Shown: piece by piece, positions 34,093 through 40,460 of the stretch
Layout: each line of letters starts with the position of its first letter
How positions within the stretch are numbered: the stretch's first letter is position 1
Assembly: GCA_021200995.1 (NCBI GenBank)
Contig: JAJQFS010000089.1
Location: 1 to 40,460 of the forward strand
Source: Lachnospiraceae bacterium
GTDB lineage: Bacteria; Bacillota; Clostridia; Lachnospirales; Lachnospiraceae
Direction: 5' to 3'
DNA: 40,460 nucleotides
Translations under genes and position numbers: made by a program
The notes under the pieces: generated by a model
What the model was told of the DNA's origin: nothing
Database searches by the model: none
Seen by the model: only the letters and a program-made list of their open reading frames with translations

Positions 34093-34157
34093 CCGTTTTA
34101 TCTCTCCCTCTATTTTTCCTCCACCACCTGAAAAATATAAAACTTTAATGGTTAAGT

Positions 34158-34187
34158 CTGAAAAGCCGATAAGTAGAGGCTTTTCAG
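34158..34187. repeat. Dyad at the integrase-proximal end
   Basis: CTGAAAAGCC (34158-34167) and GGCTTTTCAG (34178-34187) form a perfect 10-bp dyad with a 10-base loop, 28 bases past the integrase stop. Without a T tract it is a poor terminator; it may be part of the attachment site. Between it and the integrase stop, short motifs ACTACACCA and TTTACACCA could be integrase arm sites. Confidence 0.4.
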
Positions 34188-34215
34188 GCCTATCCACCGT
34201 TTTACTACACCACTT

Positions 34216-35358
34216 TTACACCATTTCTGTTATAATAGCCATTTCCTCTTTTAATGTTTCATCTAATACATGGCAATACAAATCCATCGTCATTTGTAGA
34301 GAATTATGTCCTAACAGTTTTTGCAATGTTTTAGGGCGCATACCTTTTGCAATACAATCGGTTGCAAAAGTGTGTCTTAAACAATGTGGTGTCAAATGCT
34401 TAAATTCCTGCGTGGGATTTTGAACATTGATTTTTGCCACAAGATAATTGATTGAATCTTTTATGTTTGCGGCGTTTAACGGACGGTTTGTTTTACTTGT
34501 GAAAACCAAATCTTCAAAGCCCTTTTGCGGTGAGTATCTGGTTTTTACATCCTCGTGCCATGCTTTTTGTTCCTGTAAAACCTCTTTTACCAGTTTGGAC
34601 ATAGGAATGTTTCTTTTCCCCGCTCTGCTTTTGGGTGGATGAAATTCGTAAATTGCGTTCCCATTATTCGGAAGATAACACAATGTTTTCTCAATGTGTA
34701 TCATACCGGCTTCAAAATCAACACAATCCCATGTCAGACCGAGGATTTCTCCCATACGCATACCTGTATTTAATGCAATTACAAAAAACGGATATAATCT
34801 GCCGCCTTTAGATACCTGATAAAGAAGTTCTTTTTCATTCTCCGTCAGCACATTTTTTTCATTCGTTTCTTTGCAGTCGATTTTGGTATTTACAGATATT
34901 GCAACATTTTTCTGGAGCAAATCAGATTCCATCGCACGGTTAAGCATGTCTACAAGTATTGCTTTACAATCGCGTCTGGAAGCATCTGATTTCAAATCAT
35001 TAAAAGCATTTTGTACAATTACCAGATTAAGATTTGTAAGTTTTCGCCATCCCAAATCTTTACGAAGCCGATTATATTGGACAGTGTAAGTCCGTCTGGT
35101 TGTATCGCGACAGTTTCTTTTACAGGTTTTCATCCATATATCGAACCATTCATCCAGCGTCATATTACTGTCAATTACATTTAGCTGTCTTTCGTCTTCG
35201 TATTGTTCATCCCGTAGTTTTTTGGTTACATCGCTGTAAGTTTTTGCATAGATAGTCTGTCTTTTACCAAAGCGGTTAATAAATCGCGCCTGATATAAAC
35301 CATCTTTTCGTTGGGTGATTCCCCGACCTAATTCTTTCCCATTTAATGATTTACCCAT
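34216..35358 (-). CDS. Tyrosine integrase, Tn916 Int type
   Basis: Site-specific recombinase of 380 aa that inserts and excises the element. N-terminal arm-binding region (GITQRKDGLYQARFINRFGKRQTIY), a SAM-like core-binding domain (about 65-160) and the catalytic domain with R201 (TGMRMGE), K243, H325 and R328 (HCLRHTF), H351 (LLGHNS) and the nucleophile Y361 (DLYCHV). All catalytic residues are present. AAGGAG precedes the ATG. It has its own promoter inside the end of the excisionase gene, as in many such elements. Confidence 0.95.
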   Translation of the reverse strand: MGKSLNGKELGRGITQRKDGLYQARFINRFGKRQTIYAKTYSDVTKKLRDEQYEDERQLNVIDSNMTLDEWFDIWMKTCKRNCRDTTRRTYTVQYNRLRKDLGWRKLTNLNLVIVQNAFNDLKSDASRRDCKAILVDMLNRAMESDLLQKNVAISVNTKIDCKETNEKNVLTENEKELLYQVSKGGRLYPFFVIALNTGMRMGEILGLTWDCVDFEAGMIHIEKTLCYLPNNGNAIYEFHPPKSRAGKRNIPMSKLVKEVLQEQKAWHEDVKTRYSPQKGFEDLVFTSKTNRPLNAANIKDSINYLVAKINVQNPTQEFKHLTPHCLRHTFATDCIAKGMRPKTLQKLLGHNSLQMTMDLYCHVLDETLKEEMAIITEMV

Positions 35359-35414
35359 TTTTCACTCCTTTCCCGGTAAATCAAAAGGGATTTTGCAGTG
35401 GATGTACCGATAAC

Positions 35415-35444
35415 AGTATACCACGACAAAACCCCTTGTTTCAA
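35415..35444 (-). promoter_or_regulatory. Predicted integrase promoter
   Basis: On the minus strand TTGAAA (35444-35439), 18-base spacer and TATACT (35420-35415), starting just past the excisionase stop. An imperfect dyad (AAGGG/CCCTT with ATTTTG/CAAAA) brackets the site. Confidence 0.5.
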
Positions 35445-35445
35445 G

Positions 35446-35616
35446 TTATATAGACATCTGATCGAGCCATTTATCAAGTTTGCTTTTATCTGCGTACCAT
35501 CTGTTTCCAATTTGTACGCCAAATCCGTTTCTTCCTCTAACCAGTTCGCGTGCCTTGGTTTCTCCGATACCCAGATATTCACATAATTCTTTGAGCGTTA
35601 ATAATTTCTTTTCCAT
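35446..35616 (-). CDS. xis: Excisionase-type DNA-binding protein
   Basis: Small winged-helix protein of 56 aa. KKLLTLKELCEYLGIGETKARELVRGRNGFGVQIGNRWYADKSKLDKWL is the Tn916 Xis/excisionase (helix-turn-helix 17) pattern. It directs the integrase toward excision. The ATG at 35614-35616 has GAGGAA upstream; the longer frame begins within the end of rep. Its place just upstream of the integrase gene supports the call. Confidence 0.88.
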   Translation of the reverse strand: MEKKLLTLKELCEYLGIGETKARELVRGRNGFGVQIGNRWYADKSKLDKWLDQMSI

Positions 35617-35626
35617 AGGCCATTCC

Positions 35627-36664
35627 TCACGCAAAGGGTAAATTCTGCTGTTCCGTATCTGTCAATGGTTGAAATTGGTTATTTCTTTCCAAATATGACT
35701 TTACAGAATCATAAGTGATAATATGCCCATTGTCCGGATAATAAATGACCTTGTGAATACGCCGGAGAAAGGCTTGCCATGTCGCTGGGCTCTCCGCCTG
35801 TACATTGACATATTGCTGTTCTAAGAGAATGTTGGAAATAATATACACTTCCCGATAGCATGCCGTCTTGTTATTGTATCGCGCCGATAATTCACAAGGA
35901 TAACCGTCAAGGTAATTTAGCATATCCTGTATTCTGATACTACTGCGGAATTCTTCAAAGATTATAACATTGTGATTCTTATAACTGTCAAATGGGTGTA
36001 AATAATCTGTTACCCGAAACACATTGCTATAACCATATTTTTCCATGACAAAACGGGTTTTTCCGGTTTCAGTTTTCCCATAAATATAAGTCACCGTTAA
36101 TTCACGCCAGGTATTTTTATATTCATCTTCAATCAGAAGTTGACGGGCACGATCTATTTTTTCCAGATAGCGCATAGCCTGCGGAAAAGCCTTTAGTATT
36201 TCTGCGGTGCTCAATCCACTTTCAATCATGTCATAAATAAATTGTAATTCTCCTTTTGCACTCATAATCTCCTTTGCAGGCATAATTCCAAACTCCTCAA
36301 AAGTTCCTGCGATCGAAGTTTCTGTTTTGACTGTATTTTTCCATTTCCCCGCTTTTAAAATATAGTCTTTGTTTTCCGATGATGAACCATAGGCGCTTTC
36401 AATATGACCTTGTGGGAATCGATTTTTTATAGTGGAGAAACGAATAGGAGAAGCGCTATAAAGGTAAATGTGCGTATGTGGTGTTTGCTCTTTTAAGCCA
36501 ATTTCATCCGCCATACACCAATATATTACGGAACCGAGTTTGCCAACCTCTGTTTTGATTTGTGGGTGTGTCATTGGTGGCATCATAGCAAGTGGATTAT
36601 TAAGCGTGATATTATATTTACGTGCTTGTCTGTCTTTATTTGTCTGCAACTTATTTTCTGCCAT
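35627..36664 (-). CDS. CRESS-type Rep: HUH endonuclease and SF3 helicase
   Basis: Replication initiator of 345 aa. N-terminal HUH nickase: motif 1 YNITLNN (17-23), motif 2 PHTHIYLY with H63 and H65, motif 3 DYILK with catalytic Y101 and K104. Central superfamily 3 helicase: Walker A YGKTETGKT (to residue 203), Walker B NVIIFEEF (232-239) and motif C YIISN (274-278), then RR at about 308 as a possible Arg finger. This domain order and motif set are those of circovirus and phytoplasma-plasmid Reps, not of MobT/NicK relaxases. GGAGGG lies 8 bases upstream of the ATG. The origin-like hairpin 75 bases upstream strengthens the call. It should replicate the excised circle by rolling circle and might serve transfer. 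Confidence 0.88.
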   Translation of the reverse strand: MAENKLQTNKDRQARKYNITLNNPLAMMPPMTHPQIKTEVGKLGSVIYWCMADEIGLKEQTPHTHIYLYSASPIRFSTIKNRFPQGHIESAYGSSSENKDYILKAGKWKNTVKTETSIAGTFEEFGIMPAKEIMSAKGELQFIYDMIESGLSTAEILKAFPQAMRYLEKIDRARQLLIEDEYKNTWRELTVTYIYGKTETGKTRFVMEKYGYSNVFRVTDYLHPFDSYKNHNVIIFEEFRSSIRIQDMLNYLDGYPCELSARYNNKTACYREVYIISNILLEQQYVNVQAESPATWQAFLRRIHKVIYYPDNGHIITYDSVKSYLERNNQFQPLTDTEQQNLPFA

Positions 36665-36677
36665 GTGGCCCTCCTAC

Positions 36678-36699
36678 ATGTTACAAAATAATGTAACAT
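36678..36699. repeat. Hairpin in the rep leader
   Basis: ATGTTAC (36678-36684) and GTAACAT (36693-36699), a perfect 7-bp dyad with an AT-rich 8-base loop, just upstream of the rep ribosome site. A plausible site for control of rep. Confidence 0.5.
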
Positions 36700-36738
36700 T
36701 CTAAAACCATTGATTTTATTGAATATAACAAGGATTGC

Positions 36739-36768
36739 TACAACCCCTTGTAATACTAAGGGGTTGTA
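36739..36768 (-). other. Putative rolling-circle origin with TAGTATTAC loop
   Basis: TACAACCCCTT (36739-36749) pairs perfectly with AAGGGGTTGTA (36758-36768). On the minus strand, the coding strand of rep, the loop reads AGTATTAC, and with the preceding stem T gives TAGTATTAC (36758-36750). That nonamer is the one at the apex of circovirus origins; by analogy the nick falls between TAGTATT and AC. Position upstream of rep and orientation match those viruses. Confidence 0.85.
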
Positions 36769-36769
36769 C

Positions 36770-36820
36770 CCCCGCCCAGATTCCCCGCCTTCGGCGGTCA
36801 CTGGGCGGAACCCTTTTTTT
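36770..36820 (+). repeat. Double hairpin beside the origin
   Basis: CCGCCCAG (36772-36779) pairs with CTGGGCGG (36801-36808); nested in it CCGCC (36785-36789) pairs with GGCGG (36793-36797). CCCCGCC occurs twice in direct orientation 13 bases apart (36770, 36783) and could be Rep-binding iterons. The plus strand then has TTTTTTT, so it could also stop antisense transcripts into the FtsK-like gene. Confidence 0.5.
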
Positions 36821-38054
36821 AATCCAACACGCCAGATTTGATATATGGGGAGGCATATTCCCGCGGTCTACTGTCGATTCCATTTCTCATAATCAATCCG
36901 CTTCCAATCTCACCATATCGCAGATTCTTGATGTCAGAAAATTCATTTCCGAATATCATGCCATATTCTGTCTGGCTCATTTGCCCCAATGCGATTTTTA
37001 AACCGATATTGCCACGGATTCCGCTGTTTCCGAAATATTCCGCCAGACCAGATTGAGAGATTAAACCCGCAAATATATTTTTGCTTCTCCCGCTTACGAT
37101 AATCGCATTGATTCGGGAAATGATTTCCTTATACAGCTTGTCAGGAAGAACCAGTTTCATCAGAATGATTTCATCGCAGATAACATAAACAGGATTAAAC
37201 TCAAAGTCAGATTCTTTATTGATCTGATATTTCCCCATATTTTCTATGTCAATCGTTCTGGTTTGCAGTTCGTCTGAAATGTTCCTGACCTCCTCTGCAA
37301 TATGTTCTGGTTTATAGGCATATGTAATTGCAATATTTCCTTTGCAGAAACATTCCATCTCCGCATCCCGCTTCACGTCAAGATAGAGGACGCGGACTCC
37401 GCGTTTTAAAAGCGATATAATCAAAAAGCGTGTGAAAGTAGTTTTTCCAGAACCGGTAGAACCGCATATTAGAAAATGCGGCATTTTCCGGTAATTCCAG
37501 ACAAAAGAGGGAGAAAGAGAAATTTCCTCTTGTCCATACTCGCCGGATATATCATCACTGGAAGAAATAACAAAAGCGTTTTCCTGTTGAATTTCAAATA
37601 CGTATTCGATATATCCTCGTTTTTCAAAGATATTCAGACATATTTTTTCCAAGCGATCAGCAAGATTGGTTTCAAGTCCTCGCAAGTTGATCTTATTTCC
37701 GGTTAATCGAAAACGTATATGTAATGTGTTTGTGGTTTCATCGACTCCCCATTCTGTTTTGGGATAAAATGTATATATCTTTTTTCTGCCACGTGTTTCT
37801 GTCTGACAAAGTTCATTTTCGTCAATGTGTCTTTGTACAAGGCGAGAGATTTCTCTCGCCTTGTACAGTCCAGTATGCCGAACATAAGCAATAAACATTA
37901 TGCCAGCAAAAACCATTATGAGTAACCATCCAACCAAAATGAGTTTATTCGTCATTCCACAGAGAACAATCGTTGTAAGGAATAAAGCTGCATACAGGAT
38001 GGGCAGCCATTTTAACCACCAATAGGAATATGGTTTTACCTTGTGGTATTTCAT
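36819..38054 (-). CDS. FtsK/TcpA-type DNA-translocating ATPase
   Basis: Membrane-anchored ATPase of 411 aa. Two membrane helices at about 13-33 and 37-58, then a soluble region and the motor domain with Walker A CGSTGSGKTT (197-206) and Walker B VYVICDE (289-295). It resembles ConQ of ICEBs1 and Orf21 of Tn916, coupling proteins that bring DNA to a conjugation pore. Its ATG overlaps the stop of the HelP-like gene in ATGA, with AAGGAG in front, so the two are translationally coupled. With no secretion genes seen, it probably docks to a pore of another element in the same cell. Confidence 0.88.
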   Translation of the reverse strand: MKYHKVKPYSYWWLKWLPILYAALFLTTIVLCGMTNKLILVGWLLIMVFAGIMFIAYVRHTGLYKAREISRLVQRHIDENELCQTETRGRKKIYTFYPKTEWGVDETTNTLHIRFRLTGNKINLRGLETNLADRLEKICLNIFEKRGYIEYVFEIQQENAFVISSSDDISGEYGQEEISLSPSFVWNYRKMPHFLICGSTGSGKTTFTRFLIISLLKRGVRVLYLDVKRDAEMECFCKGNIAITYAYKPEHIAEEVRNISDELQTRTIDIENMGKYQINKESDFEFNPVYVICDEIILMKLVLPDKLYKEIISRINAIIVSGRSKNIFAGLISQSGLAEYFGNSGIRGNIGLKIALGQMSQTEYGMIFGNEFSDIKNLRYGEIGSGLIMRNGIDSRPREYASPYIKSGVLD

Positions 38055-38404
38055 GAAGCATCTCCTTTTCCCAGTTTCAAACGGCTTGAATTGACAATTT
38101 CGATACTGTCAGCTGTGGCAGAAACTTTAATTTCATTACTTCGGAAATCCTGCCAGAGTTTTGCTTCAACATTGGTAAACACCACTGGTACAGGTTTTCC
38201 GGTGAACTGTACCGAGGGAGTCTTTTCTCTTACCTTTACGGTAAATTTCTCCCAGTTCGTCGTAGATATGACGAGATAACCGATTGCTTCAAGATCGTTG
38301 GTTCGTTTCCCGTCTACATAGACATATACCTCTTTCCCATCTCCGATTAACATTAAATCTCCAAATGTCTCTGAAAAATCAAAAGCTACGTCAGCAAGTT
38401 TCAT
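38051..38404 (-). CDS. DUF961/HelP-like protein
   Basis: Protein of 117 aa, soluble, beta-rich. The pattern FSETFGDLML, EVYVYVDGKRTNDLEAIGYLV and VPVVFTNVEAKLWQD..IKVSATADSIEIV matches DUF961, the family of HelP in ICEBs1 and Orf22/23 of Tn916. HelP is a single-strand-binding-like factor that helps the host helicase PcrA during rolling-circle replication of the element. Here the neighbour Rep has its own helicase domain, so the need for HelP is notable. GGAGG is 7 bases from the ATG; first gene of the left-going operon. Confidence 0.78.
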   Translation of the reverse strand: MKLADVAFDFSETFGDLMLIGDGKEVYVYVDGKRTNDLEAIGYLVISTTNWEKFTVKVREKTPSVQFTGKPVPVVFTNVEAKLWQDFRSNEIKVSATADSIEIVNSSRLKLGKGDAS

Positions 38405-38633
38405 ATAATACCTCCGAATTATATTTATTTAGGCCGCGCGTCCTGTAAAATATAATATATCATCAGTCCAAAATTGGAAATGGAATTATATTTAGTATAT
38501 TTAAATTATTATATGCCAGATTTATTAAAGTGAATATTTTTATAAAATATATTATTAATATATAAATCGGTTGATAACATTATATTTTTGTGATACAATT
38601 TAATTAGTCTAGAAAGGGATAGGAGGACTATAT
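38405..38633. promoter_or_regulatory. Divergent promoter region of the element
   Basis: Very AT-rich. For the XRE gene, TTGATA (38571-38576), 17 bases and TACAAT (38594-38599) is a good plus-strand promoter. For the HelP-like gene several AT-rich boxes fit poorly. GAATTATATTTA occurs twice in direct orientation (38416 and 38483), and TCCAA-AA-TTGGA near 38467 is a small dyad; these are candidate operators of the XRE protein. Confidence 0.6.
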
Positions 38634-39209
38634 ATGGATTTTGAAAATACTAAAAGAGAAATAGGAAACAGAATCAAAGAATTGAGAAAAGCAAACAGTG
38701 AAACACAGGCAAAGTTGGCATCTATACTTCATATCTCACCGGATGCCGTTGCAAAAATTGAACAGGGAAAAACAAGCCTGACATTAGAAAATCAGTTTGC
38801 GATTGCAGATCATTATCATGTTTCTCATGATTTTTTATGTAAGGGCGTCGATAATAGCAATACTTTAGATACGTTAAGAAAATTTATTTCTTTCAGTTTT
38901 CAAACTTGCACTGTTGATAAAAATGAACGTAAAATGAAATATCCATTTCTTAAAATTAATCAGGCATTATTCAAGTATTTATATAATACAGCCAGAGCGA
39001 ACAATGAGAATATTCCCGCAAAGATTAAGGATATGTGGGTTAAAGAGGAAGAAAAAATATTTTTGAATAATTACGATACACCAAAAATGATAGAATTAGT
39101 ACCAGTCAAAGAGGATTTAATATTTCCAGATGATAGGAATCCGAATTGGAGCCAATCAAATTTTTTGAGAGAGATTGATAAACAACTGGACAAACTGGCG
39201 GGCGATTAA
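38634..39209 (+). CDS. XRE-family regulator of the element
   Basis: DNA-binding protein of 191 aa. Helix-turn-helix at about residues 8-66: IGNRIKELRKANSETQAKLASILHISPDAVAKIEQGKTSLTLENQFAIADHYHVSHDFL. The C-terminal 120 residues are Lys-, Asn- and Phe-rich and I do not recognise them; there is no peptidase motif HExxH, so it is not an ImmA-like fusion. AGGAGG lies 8 bases before the ATG. It is divergent from the mobility operon, the usual place of the repressor. Confidence 0.85.
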   Translation: MDFENTKREIGNRIKELRKANSETQAKLASILHISPDAVAKIEQGKTSLTLENQFAIADHYHVSHDFLCKGVDNSNTLDTLRKFISFSFQTCTVDKNERKMKYPFLKINQALFKYLYNTARANNENIPAKIKDMWVKEEEKIFLNNYDTPKMIELVPVKEDLIFPDDRNPNWSQSNFLREIDKQLDKLAGD

Positions 39210-39225
39210 TAATAATTAATTATAG

Positions 39226-39258
39226 TGGGATATTCTAATTTTCTTTTAGAATATCCCA
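39226..39258. terminator. Terminator after the XRE gene
   Basis: TGGGATATTCTAA (39226-39238) pairs perfectly with TTAGAATATCCCA (39246-39258), 13 bp with a 7-base T-rich loop. The tails are AT-rich without a long T tract. It lies between convergent genes and may serve both. Confidence 0.65.
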
Positions 39259-39319
39259 TAATTACAATTTCTTTTATTACACTGCTGACATAATCTCCTG
39301 TCTCAGTGACCGTTTTTCA

Positions 39320-40111
39320 TCAATATTCTGCTCGAAAGCTCGAAAGAATGGATATTACATCCTGCTCCTCTTGCTCCGTAAACTGTCCATCCGGAGCATT
39401 TGCTATAAAAGAAATATATCCGCTATACCAAAATGCAAATTCTTCATCATAGGGATGACGAACCCCGTCATTTATCCCGATTTCTGATTCTGGTAAAACA
39501 GCATAATATAAATAACCGTCAATATCTTCAAAATCCGAATCGACTGTCATATCTAACTGCCCCGTATATTTTAATTTGGCAACCATGAAAGCCCCCAAAT
39601 CATAATACTCGCTCCCCTGTACATAAGTCGGTGTAAAACAAGAATCTGAAACCTTTGACACTTCCACGCGAGACATAACCGTAGATGAACCGCCTGTTTC
39701 AAATGTTCCTTCCGGTACATTACCTGTATATGAAAAAGTTATAGTAACCCCTCTTTCATTTTCCAAGACAACGGTTTCTTTATCTTCTGTAACATTTTCC
39801 TGCAATACAGACCAATTATCTGGATAATCAAACATGAATAGGGGATATGAAATCTCATTCACAGTTGCAAATTGCGTTGTATACAAATGGTTTAATTCCT
39901 GTGCTTCAACTTCTTCTGTACTTGCTTCCGTTTCAGTGTTAGCTACTGTTTCTGCATCTTCTTCATAATCTTCTGGCTGTTCCTCCGATTCCAGCGCATA
40001 ACTTTCTTCTATTTTTGACATATCAGTATTTCCGGTATCAGAACCGCAGGCCACACAATTTACACTAAGGCAGATCGCTAATAATGCAGCCATTATCTTC
40101 GATATTTTCAC
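39320..40111 (-). CDS. Lipoprotein of unknown function
   Basis: Extracellular lipoprotein of 263 aa. Signal peptide with lipobox ending at C22 (NCVAC), an acidic Glu/Thr-rich linker (about 25-75), then a globular domain with MFDYPDNWSVLQENV and ERGVTITFSYTGN, reminiscent of PsbP/DcrB-like folds that follow YPxxW; this is inference. The start is GTG at 40109-40111 behind GGGAGGG. AT-rich like the mobile element, but whether it belongs to it is open. Confidence 0.75.
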   Translation of the reverse strand: MKISKIMAALLAICLSVNCVACGSDTGNTDMSKIEESYALESEEQPEDYEEDAETVANTETEASTEEVEAQELNHLYTTQFATVNEISYPLFMFDYPDNWSVLQENVTEDKETVVLENERGVTITFSYTGNVPEGTFETGGSSTVMSRVEVSKVSDSCFTPTYVQGSEYYDLGAFMVAKLKYTGQLDMTVDSDFEDIDGYLYYAVLPESEIGINDGVRHPYDEEFAFWYSGYISFIANAPDGQFTEQEEQDVISILSSFRAEY

Positions 40112-40145
40112 TTTTCCCTCCCACCGATTTTAACATTTCAAATCA

Positions 40146-40448
40146 TTATAAGTTTGCCTTTTCTTTAGAAAAAGTCCGATAGCTATTTGCTCCGCAATAT
40201 TTACAAACATATGTTTCCTGATAATAGGTTCGCGTTCCTGGAATATACTGCTCCATACTGCCTGTTTCCGCGCCATAGTTATCTTTGATCTTTGTCTTTA
40301 CAAGCACCGAGATCGGTTCTTCCCTAATTACATCGACACTTACCTTTTTTAATGCCAGATGTTTTCCACAGGCATGACAGTCTTTTTCCCAAAACAGGAA
40401 GCGAAATACTGTGAAAGAAAGTAGAGGACAGCCAAAAAATGGCGTACT
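40146..40448 (-). CDS. Zinc-ribbon-like ORF, start unclear
   Basis: Open frame of about 100 codons ending at TAA 40146-40148. It has two Cys pairs, CHACG and CKYCG, about 55 residues apart, with a basic stretch HLALKKVSVDV and a Tyr-rich part YIPGTRTYYQETYV between; the frame begins with a hydrophobic stretch PFFGCPLLSFTVFRFLFW. No ATG, GTG or TTG is seen near the beginning, and a stop codon lies at 40449-40451, so the gene either starts at an unusual codon, is broken, or is a fragment. Function unknown. Confidence 0.4.
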   Translation of the reverse strand, partial: STPFFGCPLLSFTVFRFLFWEKDCHACGKHLALKKVSVDVIREEPISVLVKTKIKDNYGAETGSMEQYIPGTRTYYQETYVCKYCGANSYRTFSKEKANL

Positions 40449-40460
40449 TTAACAAACTGT

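Larger units (their letters stand above)
34150..40460. mobile_element. Integrative element with CRESS-like Rep, right end unresolved
   Basis: From about 34,150 the DNA becomes AT-rich and holds, on the minus strand, genes in the order HelP-like, FtsK/TcpA-like, Rep, excisionase and integrase; the order matches the helP-conQ-nicK block of ICEBs1 with Rep in the place of the relaxase. A divergent XRE regulator follows. Type IV secretion genes are not seen, so it is not self-transferable from what is visible. The left end is near the hairpin at 34158-34187 next to the broken AlkD-like gene. I found no direct repeat of the left end, so the right end may lie beyond the window; the lipoprotein and zinc-ribbon ORFs may be cargo or host genes. 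Confidence 0.75.

Noticed and set aside
35343-35582. 79-codon minus-strand frame between excisionase and integrase
   Set aside because: It overlaps most of the excisionase gene in another frame and covers the integrase promoter; no family resemblance.
34150-40460. tRNA gene as attachment site of the integrative element
   Set aside because: No cloverleaf or tRNA 3' end is seen near the integrase end or elsewhere in the window.
1-40460. CRISPR arrays, rRNA or tRNA genes, prophage structural genes
   Set aside because: No regularly spaced direct repeats, no rRNA or tRNA sequence and no capsid, tail or terminase-like proteins were found.

Overview
The window looks like the chromosome of a Gram-positive anaerobe of the class Clostridia, most likely Lachnospiraceae. 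The reasons are AGGAGG-type ribosome binding sites, TTGACA/TATAAT promoters, a CIRCE operator, a FeoA-FeoA-FeoB-small Cys protein iron operon, rubrerythrin, a LytR-CpsA-Psr protein, a TIGR04086-type membrane protein and a Tn916/ICEBs1-type mobile module. The host part (about 1-34,150) is GC-rich and nearly all genes up to 27.5 kb lie on the minus strand. From about 34.2 kb to the end the DNA is clearly AT-rich and carries mobile-element genes.

Region by region. 1-467: intergenic, three strong hairpin terminators. 0.47-9.3 kb: a phosphate regulon, pstS-pstC-pstA-pstB-phoU, then a separate Na/Pi cotransporter-response regulator-histidine kinase unit. 9.3-13.1 kb: a two-gene heterodimeric ABC exporter. 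13.3-17.4 kb: ferrous iron uptake (two FeoA, FeoB, a Cys-rich membrane peptide) and a small HMA-domain protein; dyads of the form GTTAG..CTAAC lie at the promoters and suggest one shared metal-dependent repressor. 17.5-22.1 kb: htpG behind a CIRCE element, then ilvE with a PrsA-like foldase. 22.2-25.2 kb: TraX-like protein, thyA, folA and an XRE regulator with a folded leader. 25.3-30.6 kb: LCP protein, rubrerythrin, small conserved proteins, a CorC/HlyC protein and pgeF. 30.9-33.5 kb: a P-type ATPase. 33.5-34.1 kb: a frameshifted AlkD-like DNA repair gene beside the integration end of the mobile element.

34.15 kb to the window end is an integrative element: tyrosine integrase, excisionase, a Rep protein, an FtsK/TcpA-type ATPase, a DUF961/HelP-like protein, then a divergent XRE regulator, a lipoprotein and a zinc-ribbon ORF that may or may not be part of it. 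The Rep has the architecture of CRESS-DNA virus Reps (HUH endonuclease plus superfamily 3 helicase). About 90 bases upstream of it is a perfect 11-bp stem-loop that presents TAGTATTAC, the nonanucleotide of circovirus replication origins. A Tn916/ICEBs1-like excision and coupling module joined to a circovirus-like replicon is the most exciting content here. No conjugation apparatus is visible, so it is best seen as a mobilizable or plasmid-like integrative element.

A second theme is folded intergenic DNA. Two 167-bp copies of one family (13,176 and 30,627) keep internal blocks while their helices change with compensating base pairs, which points to a structured RNA. Three further, different folded elements lie after phoU, in the XRE leader and before rubrerythrin.
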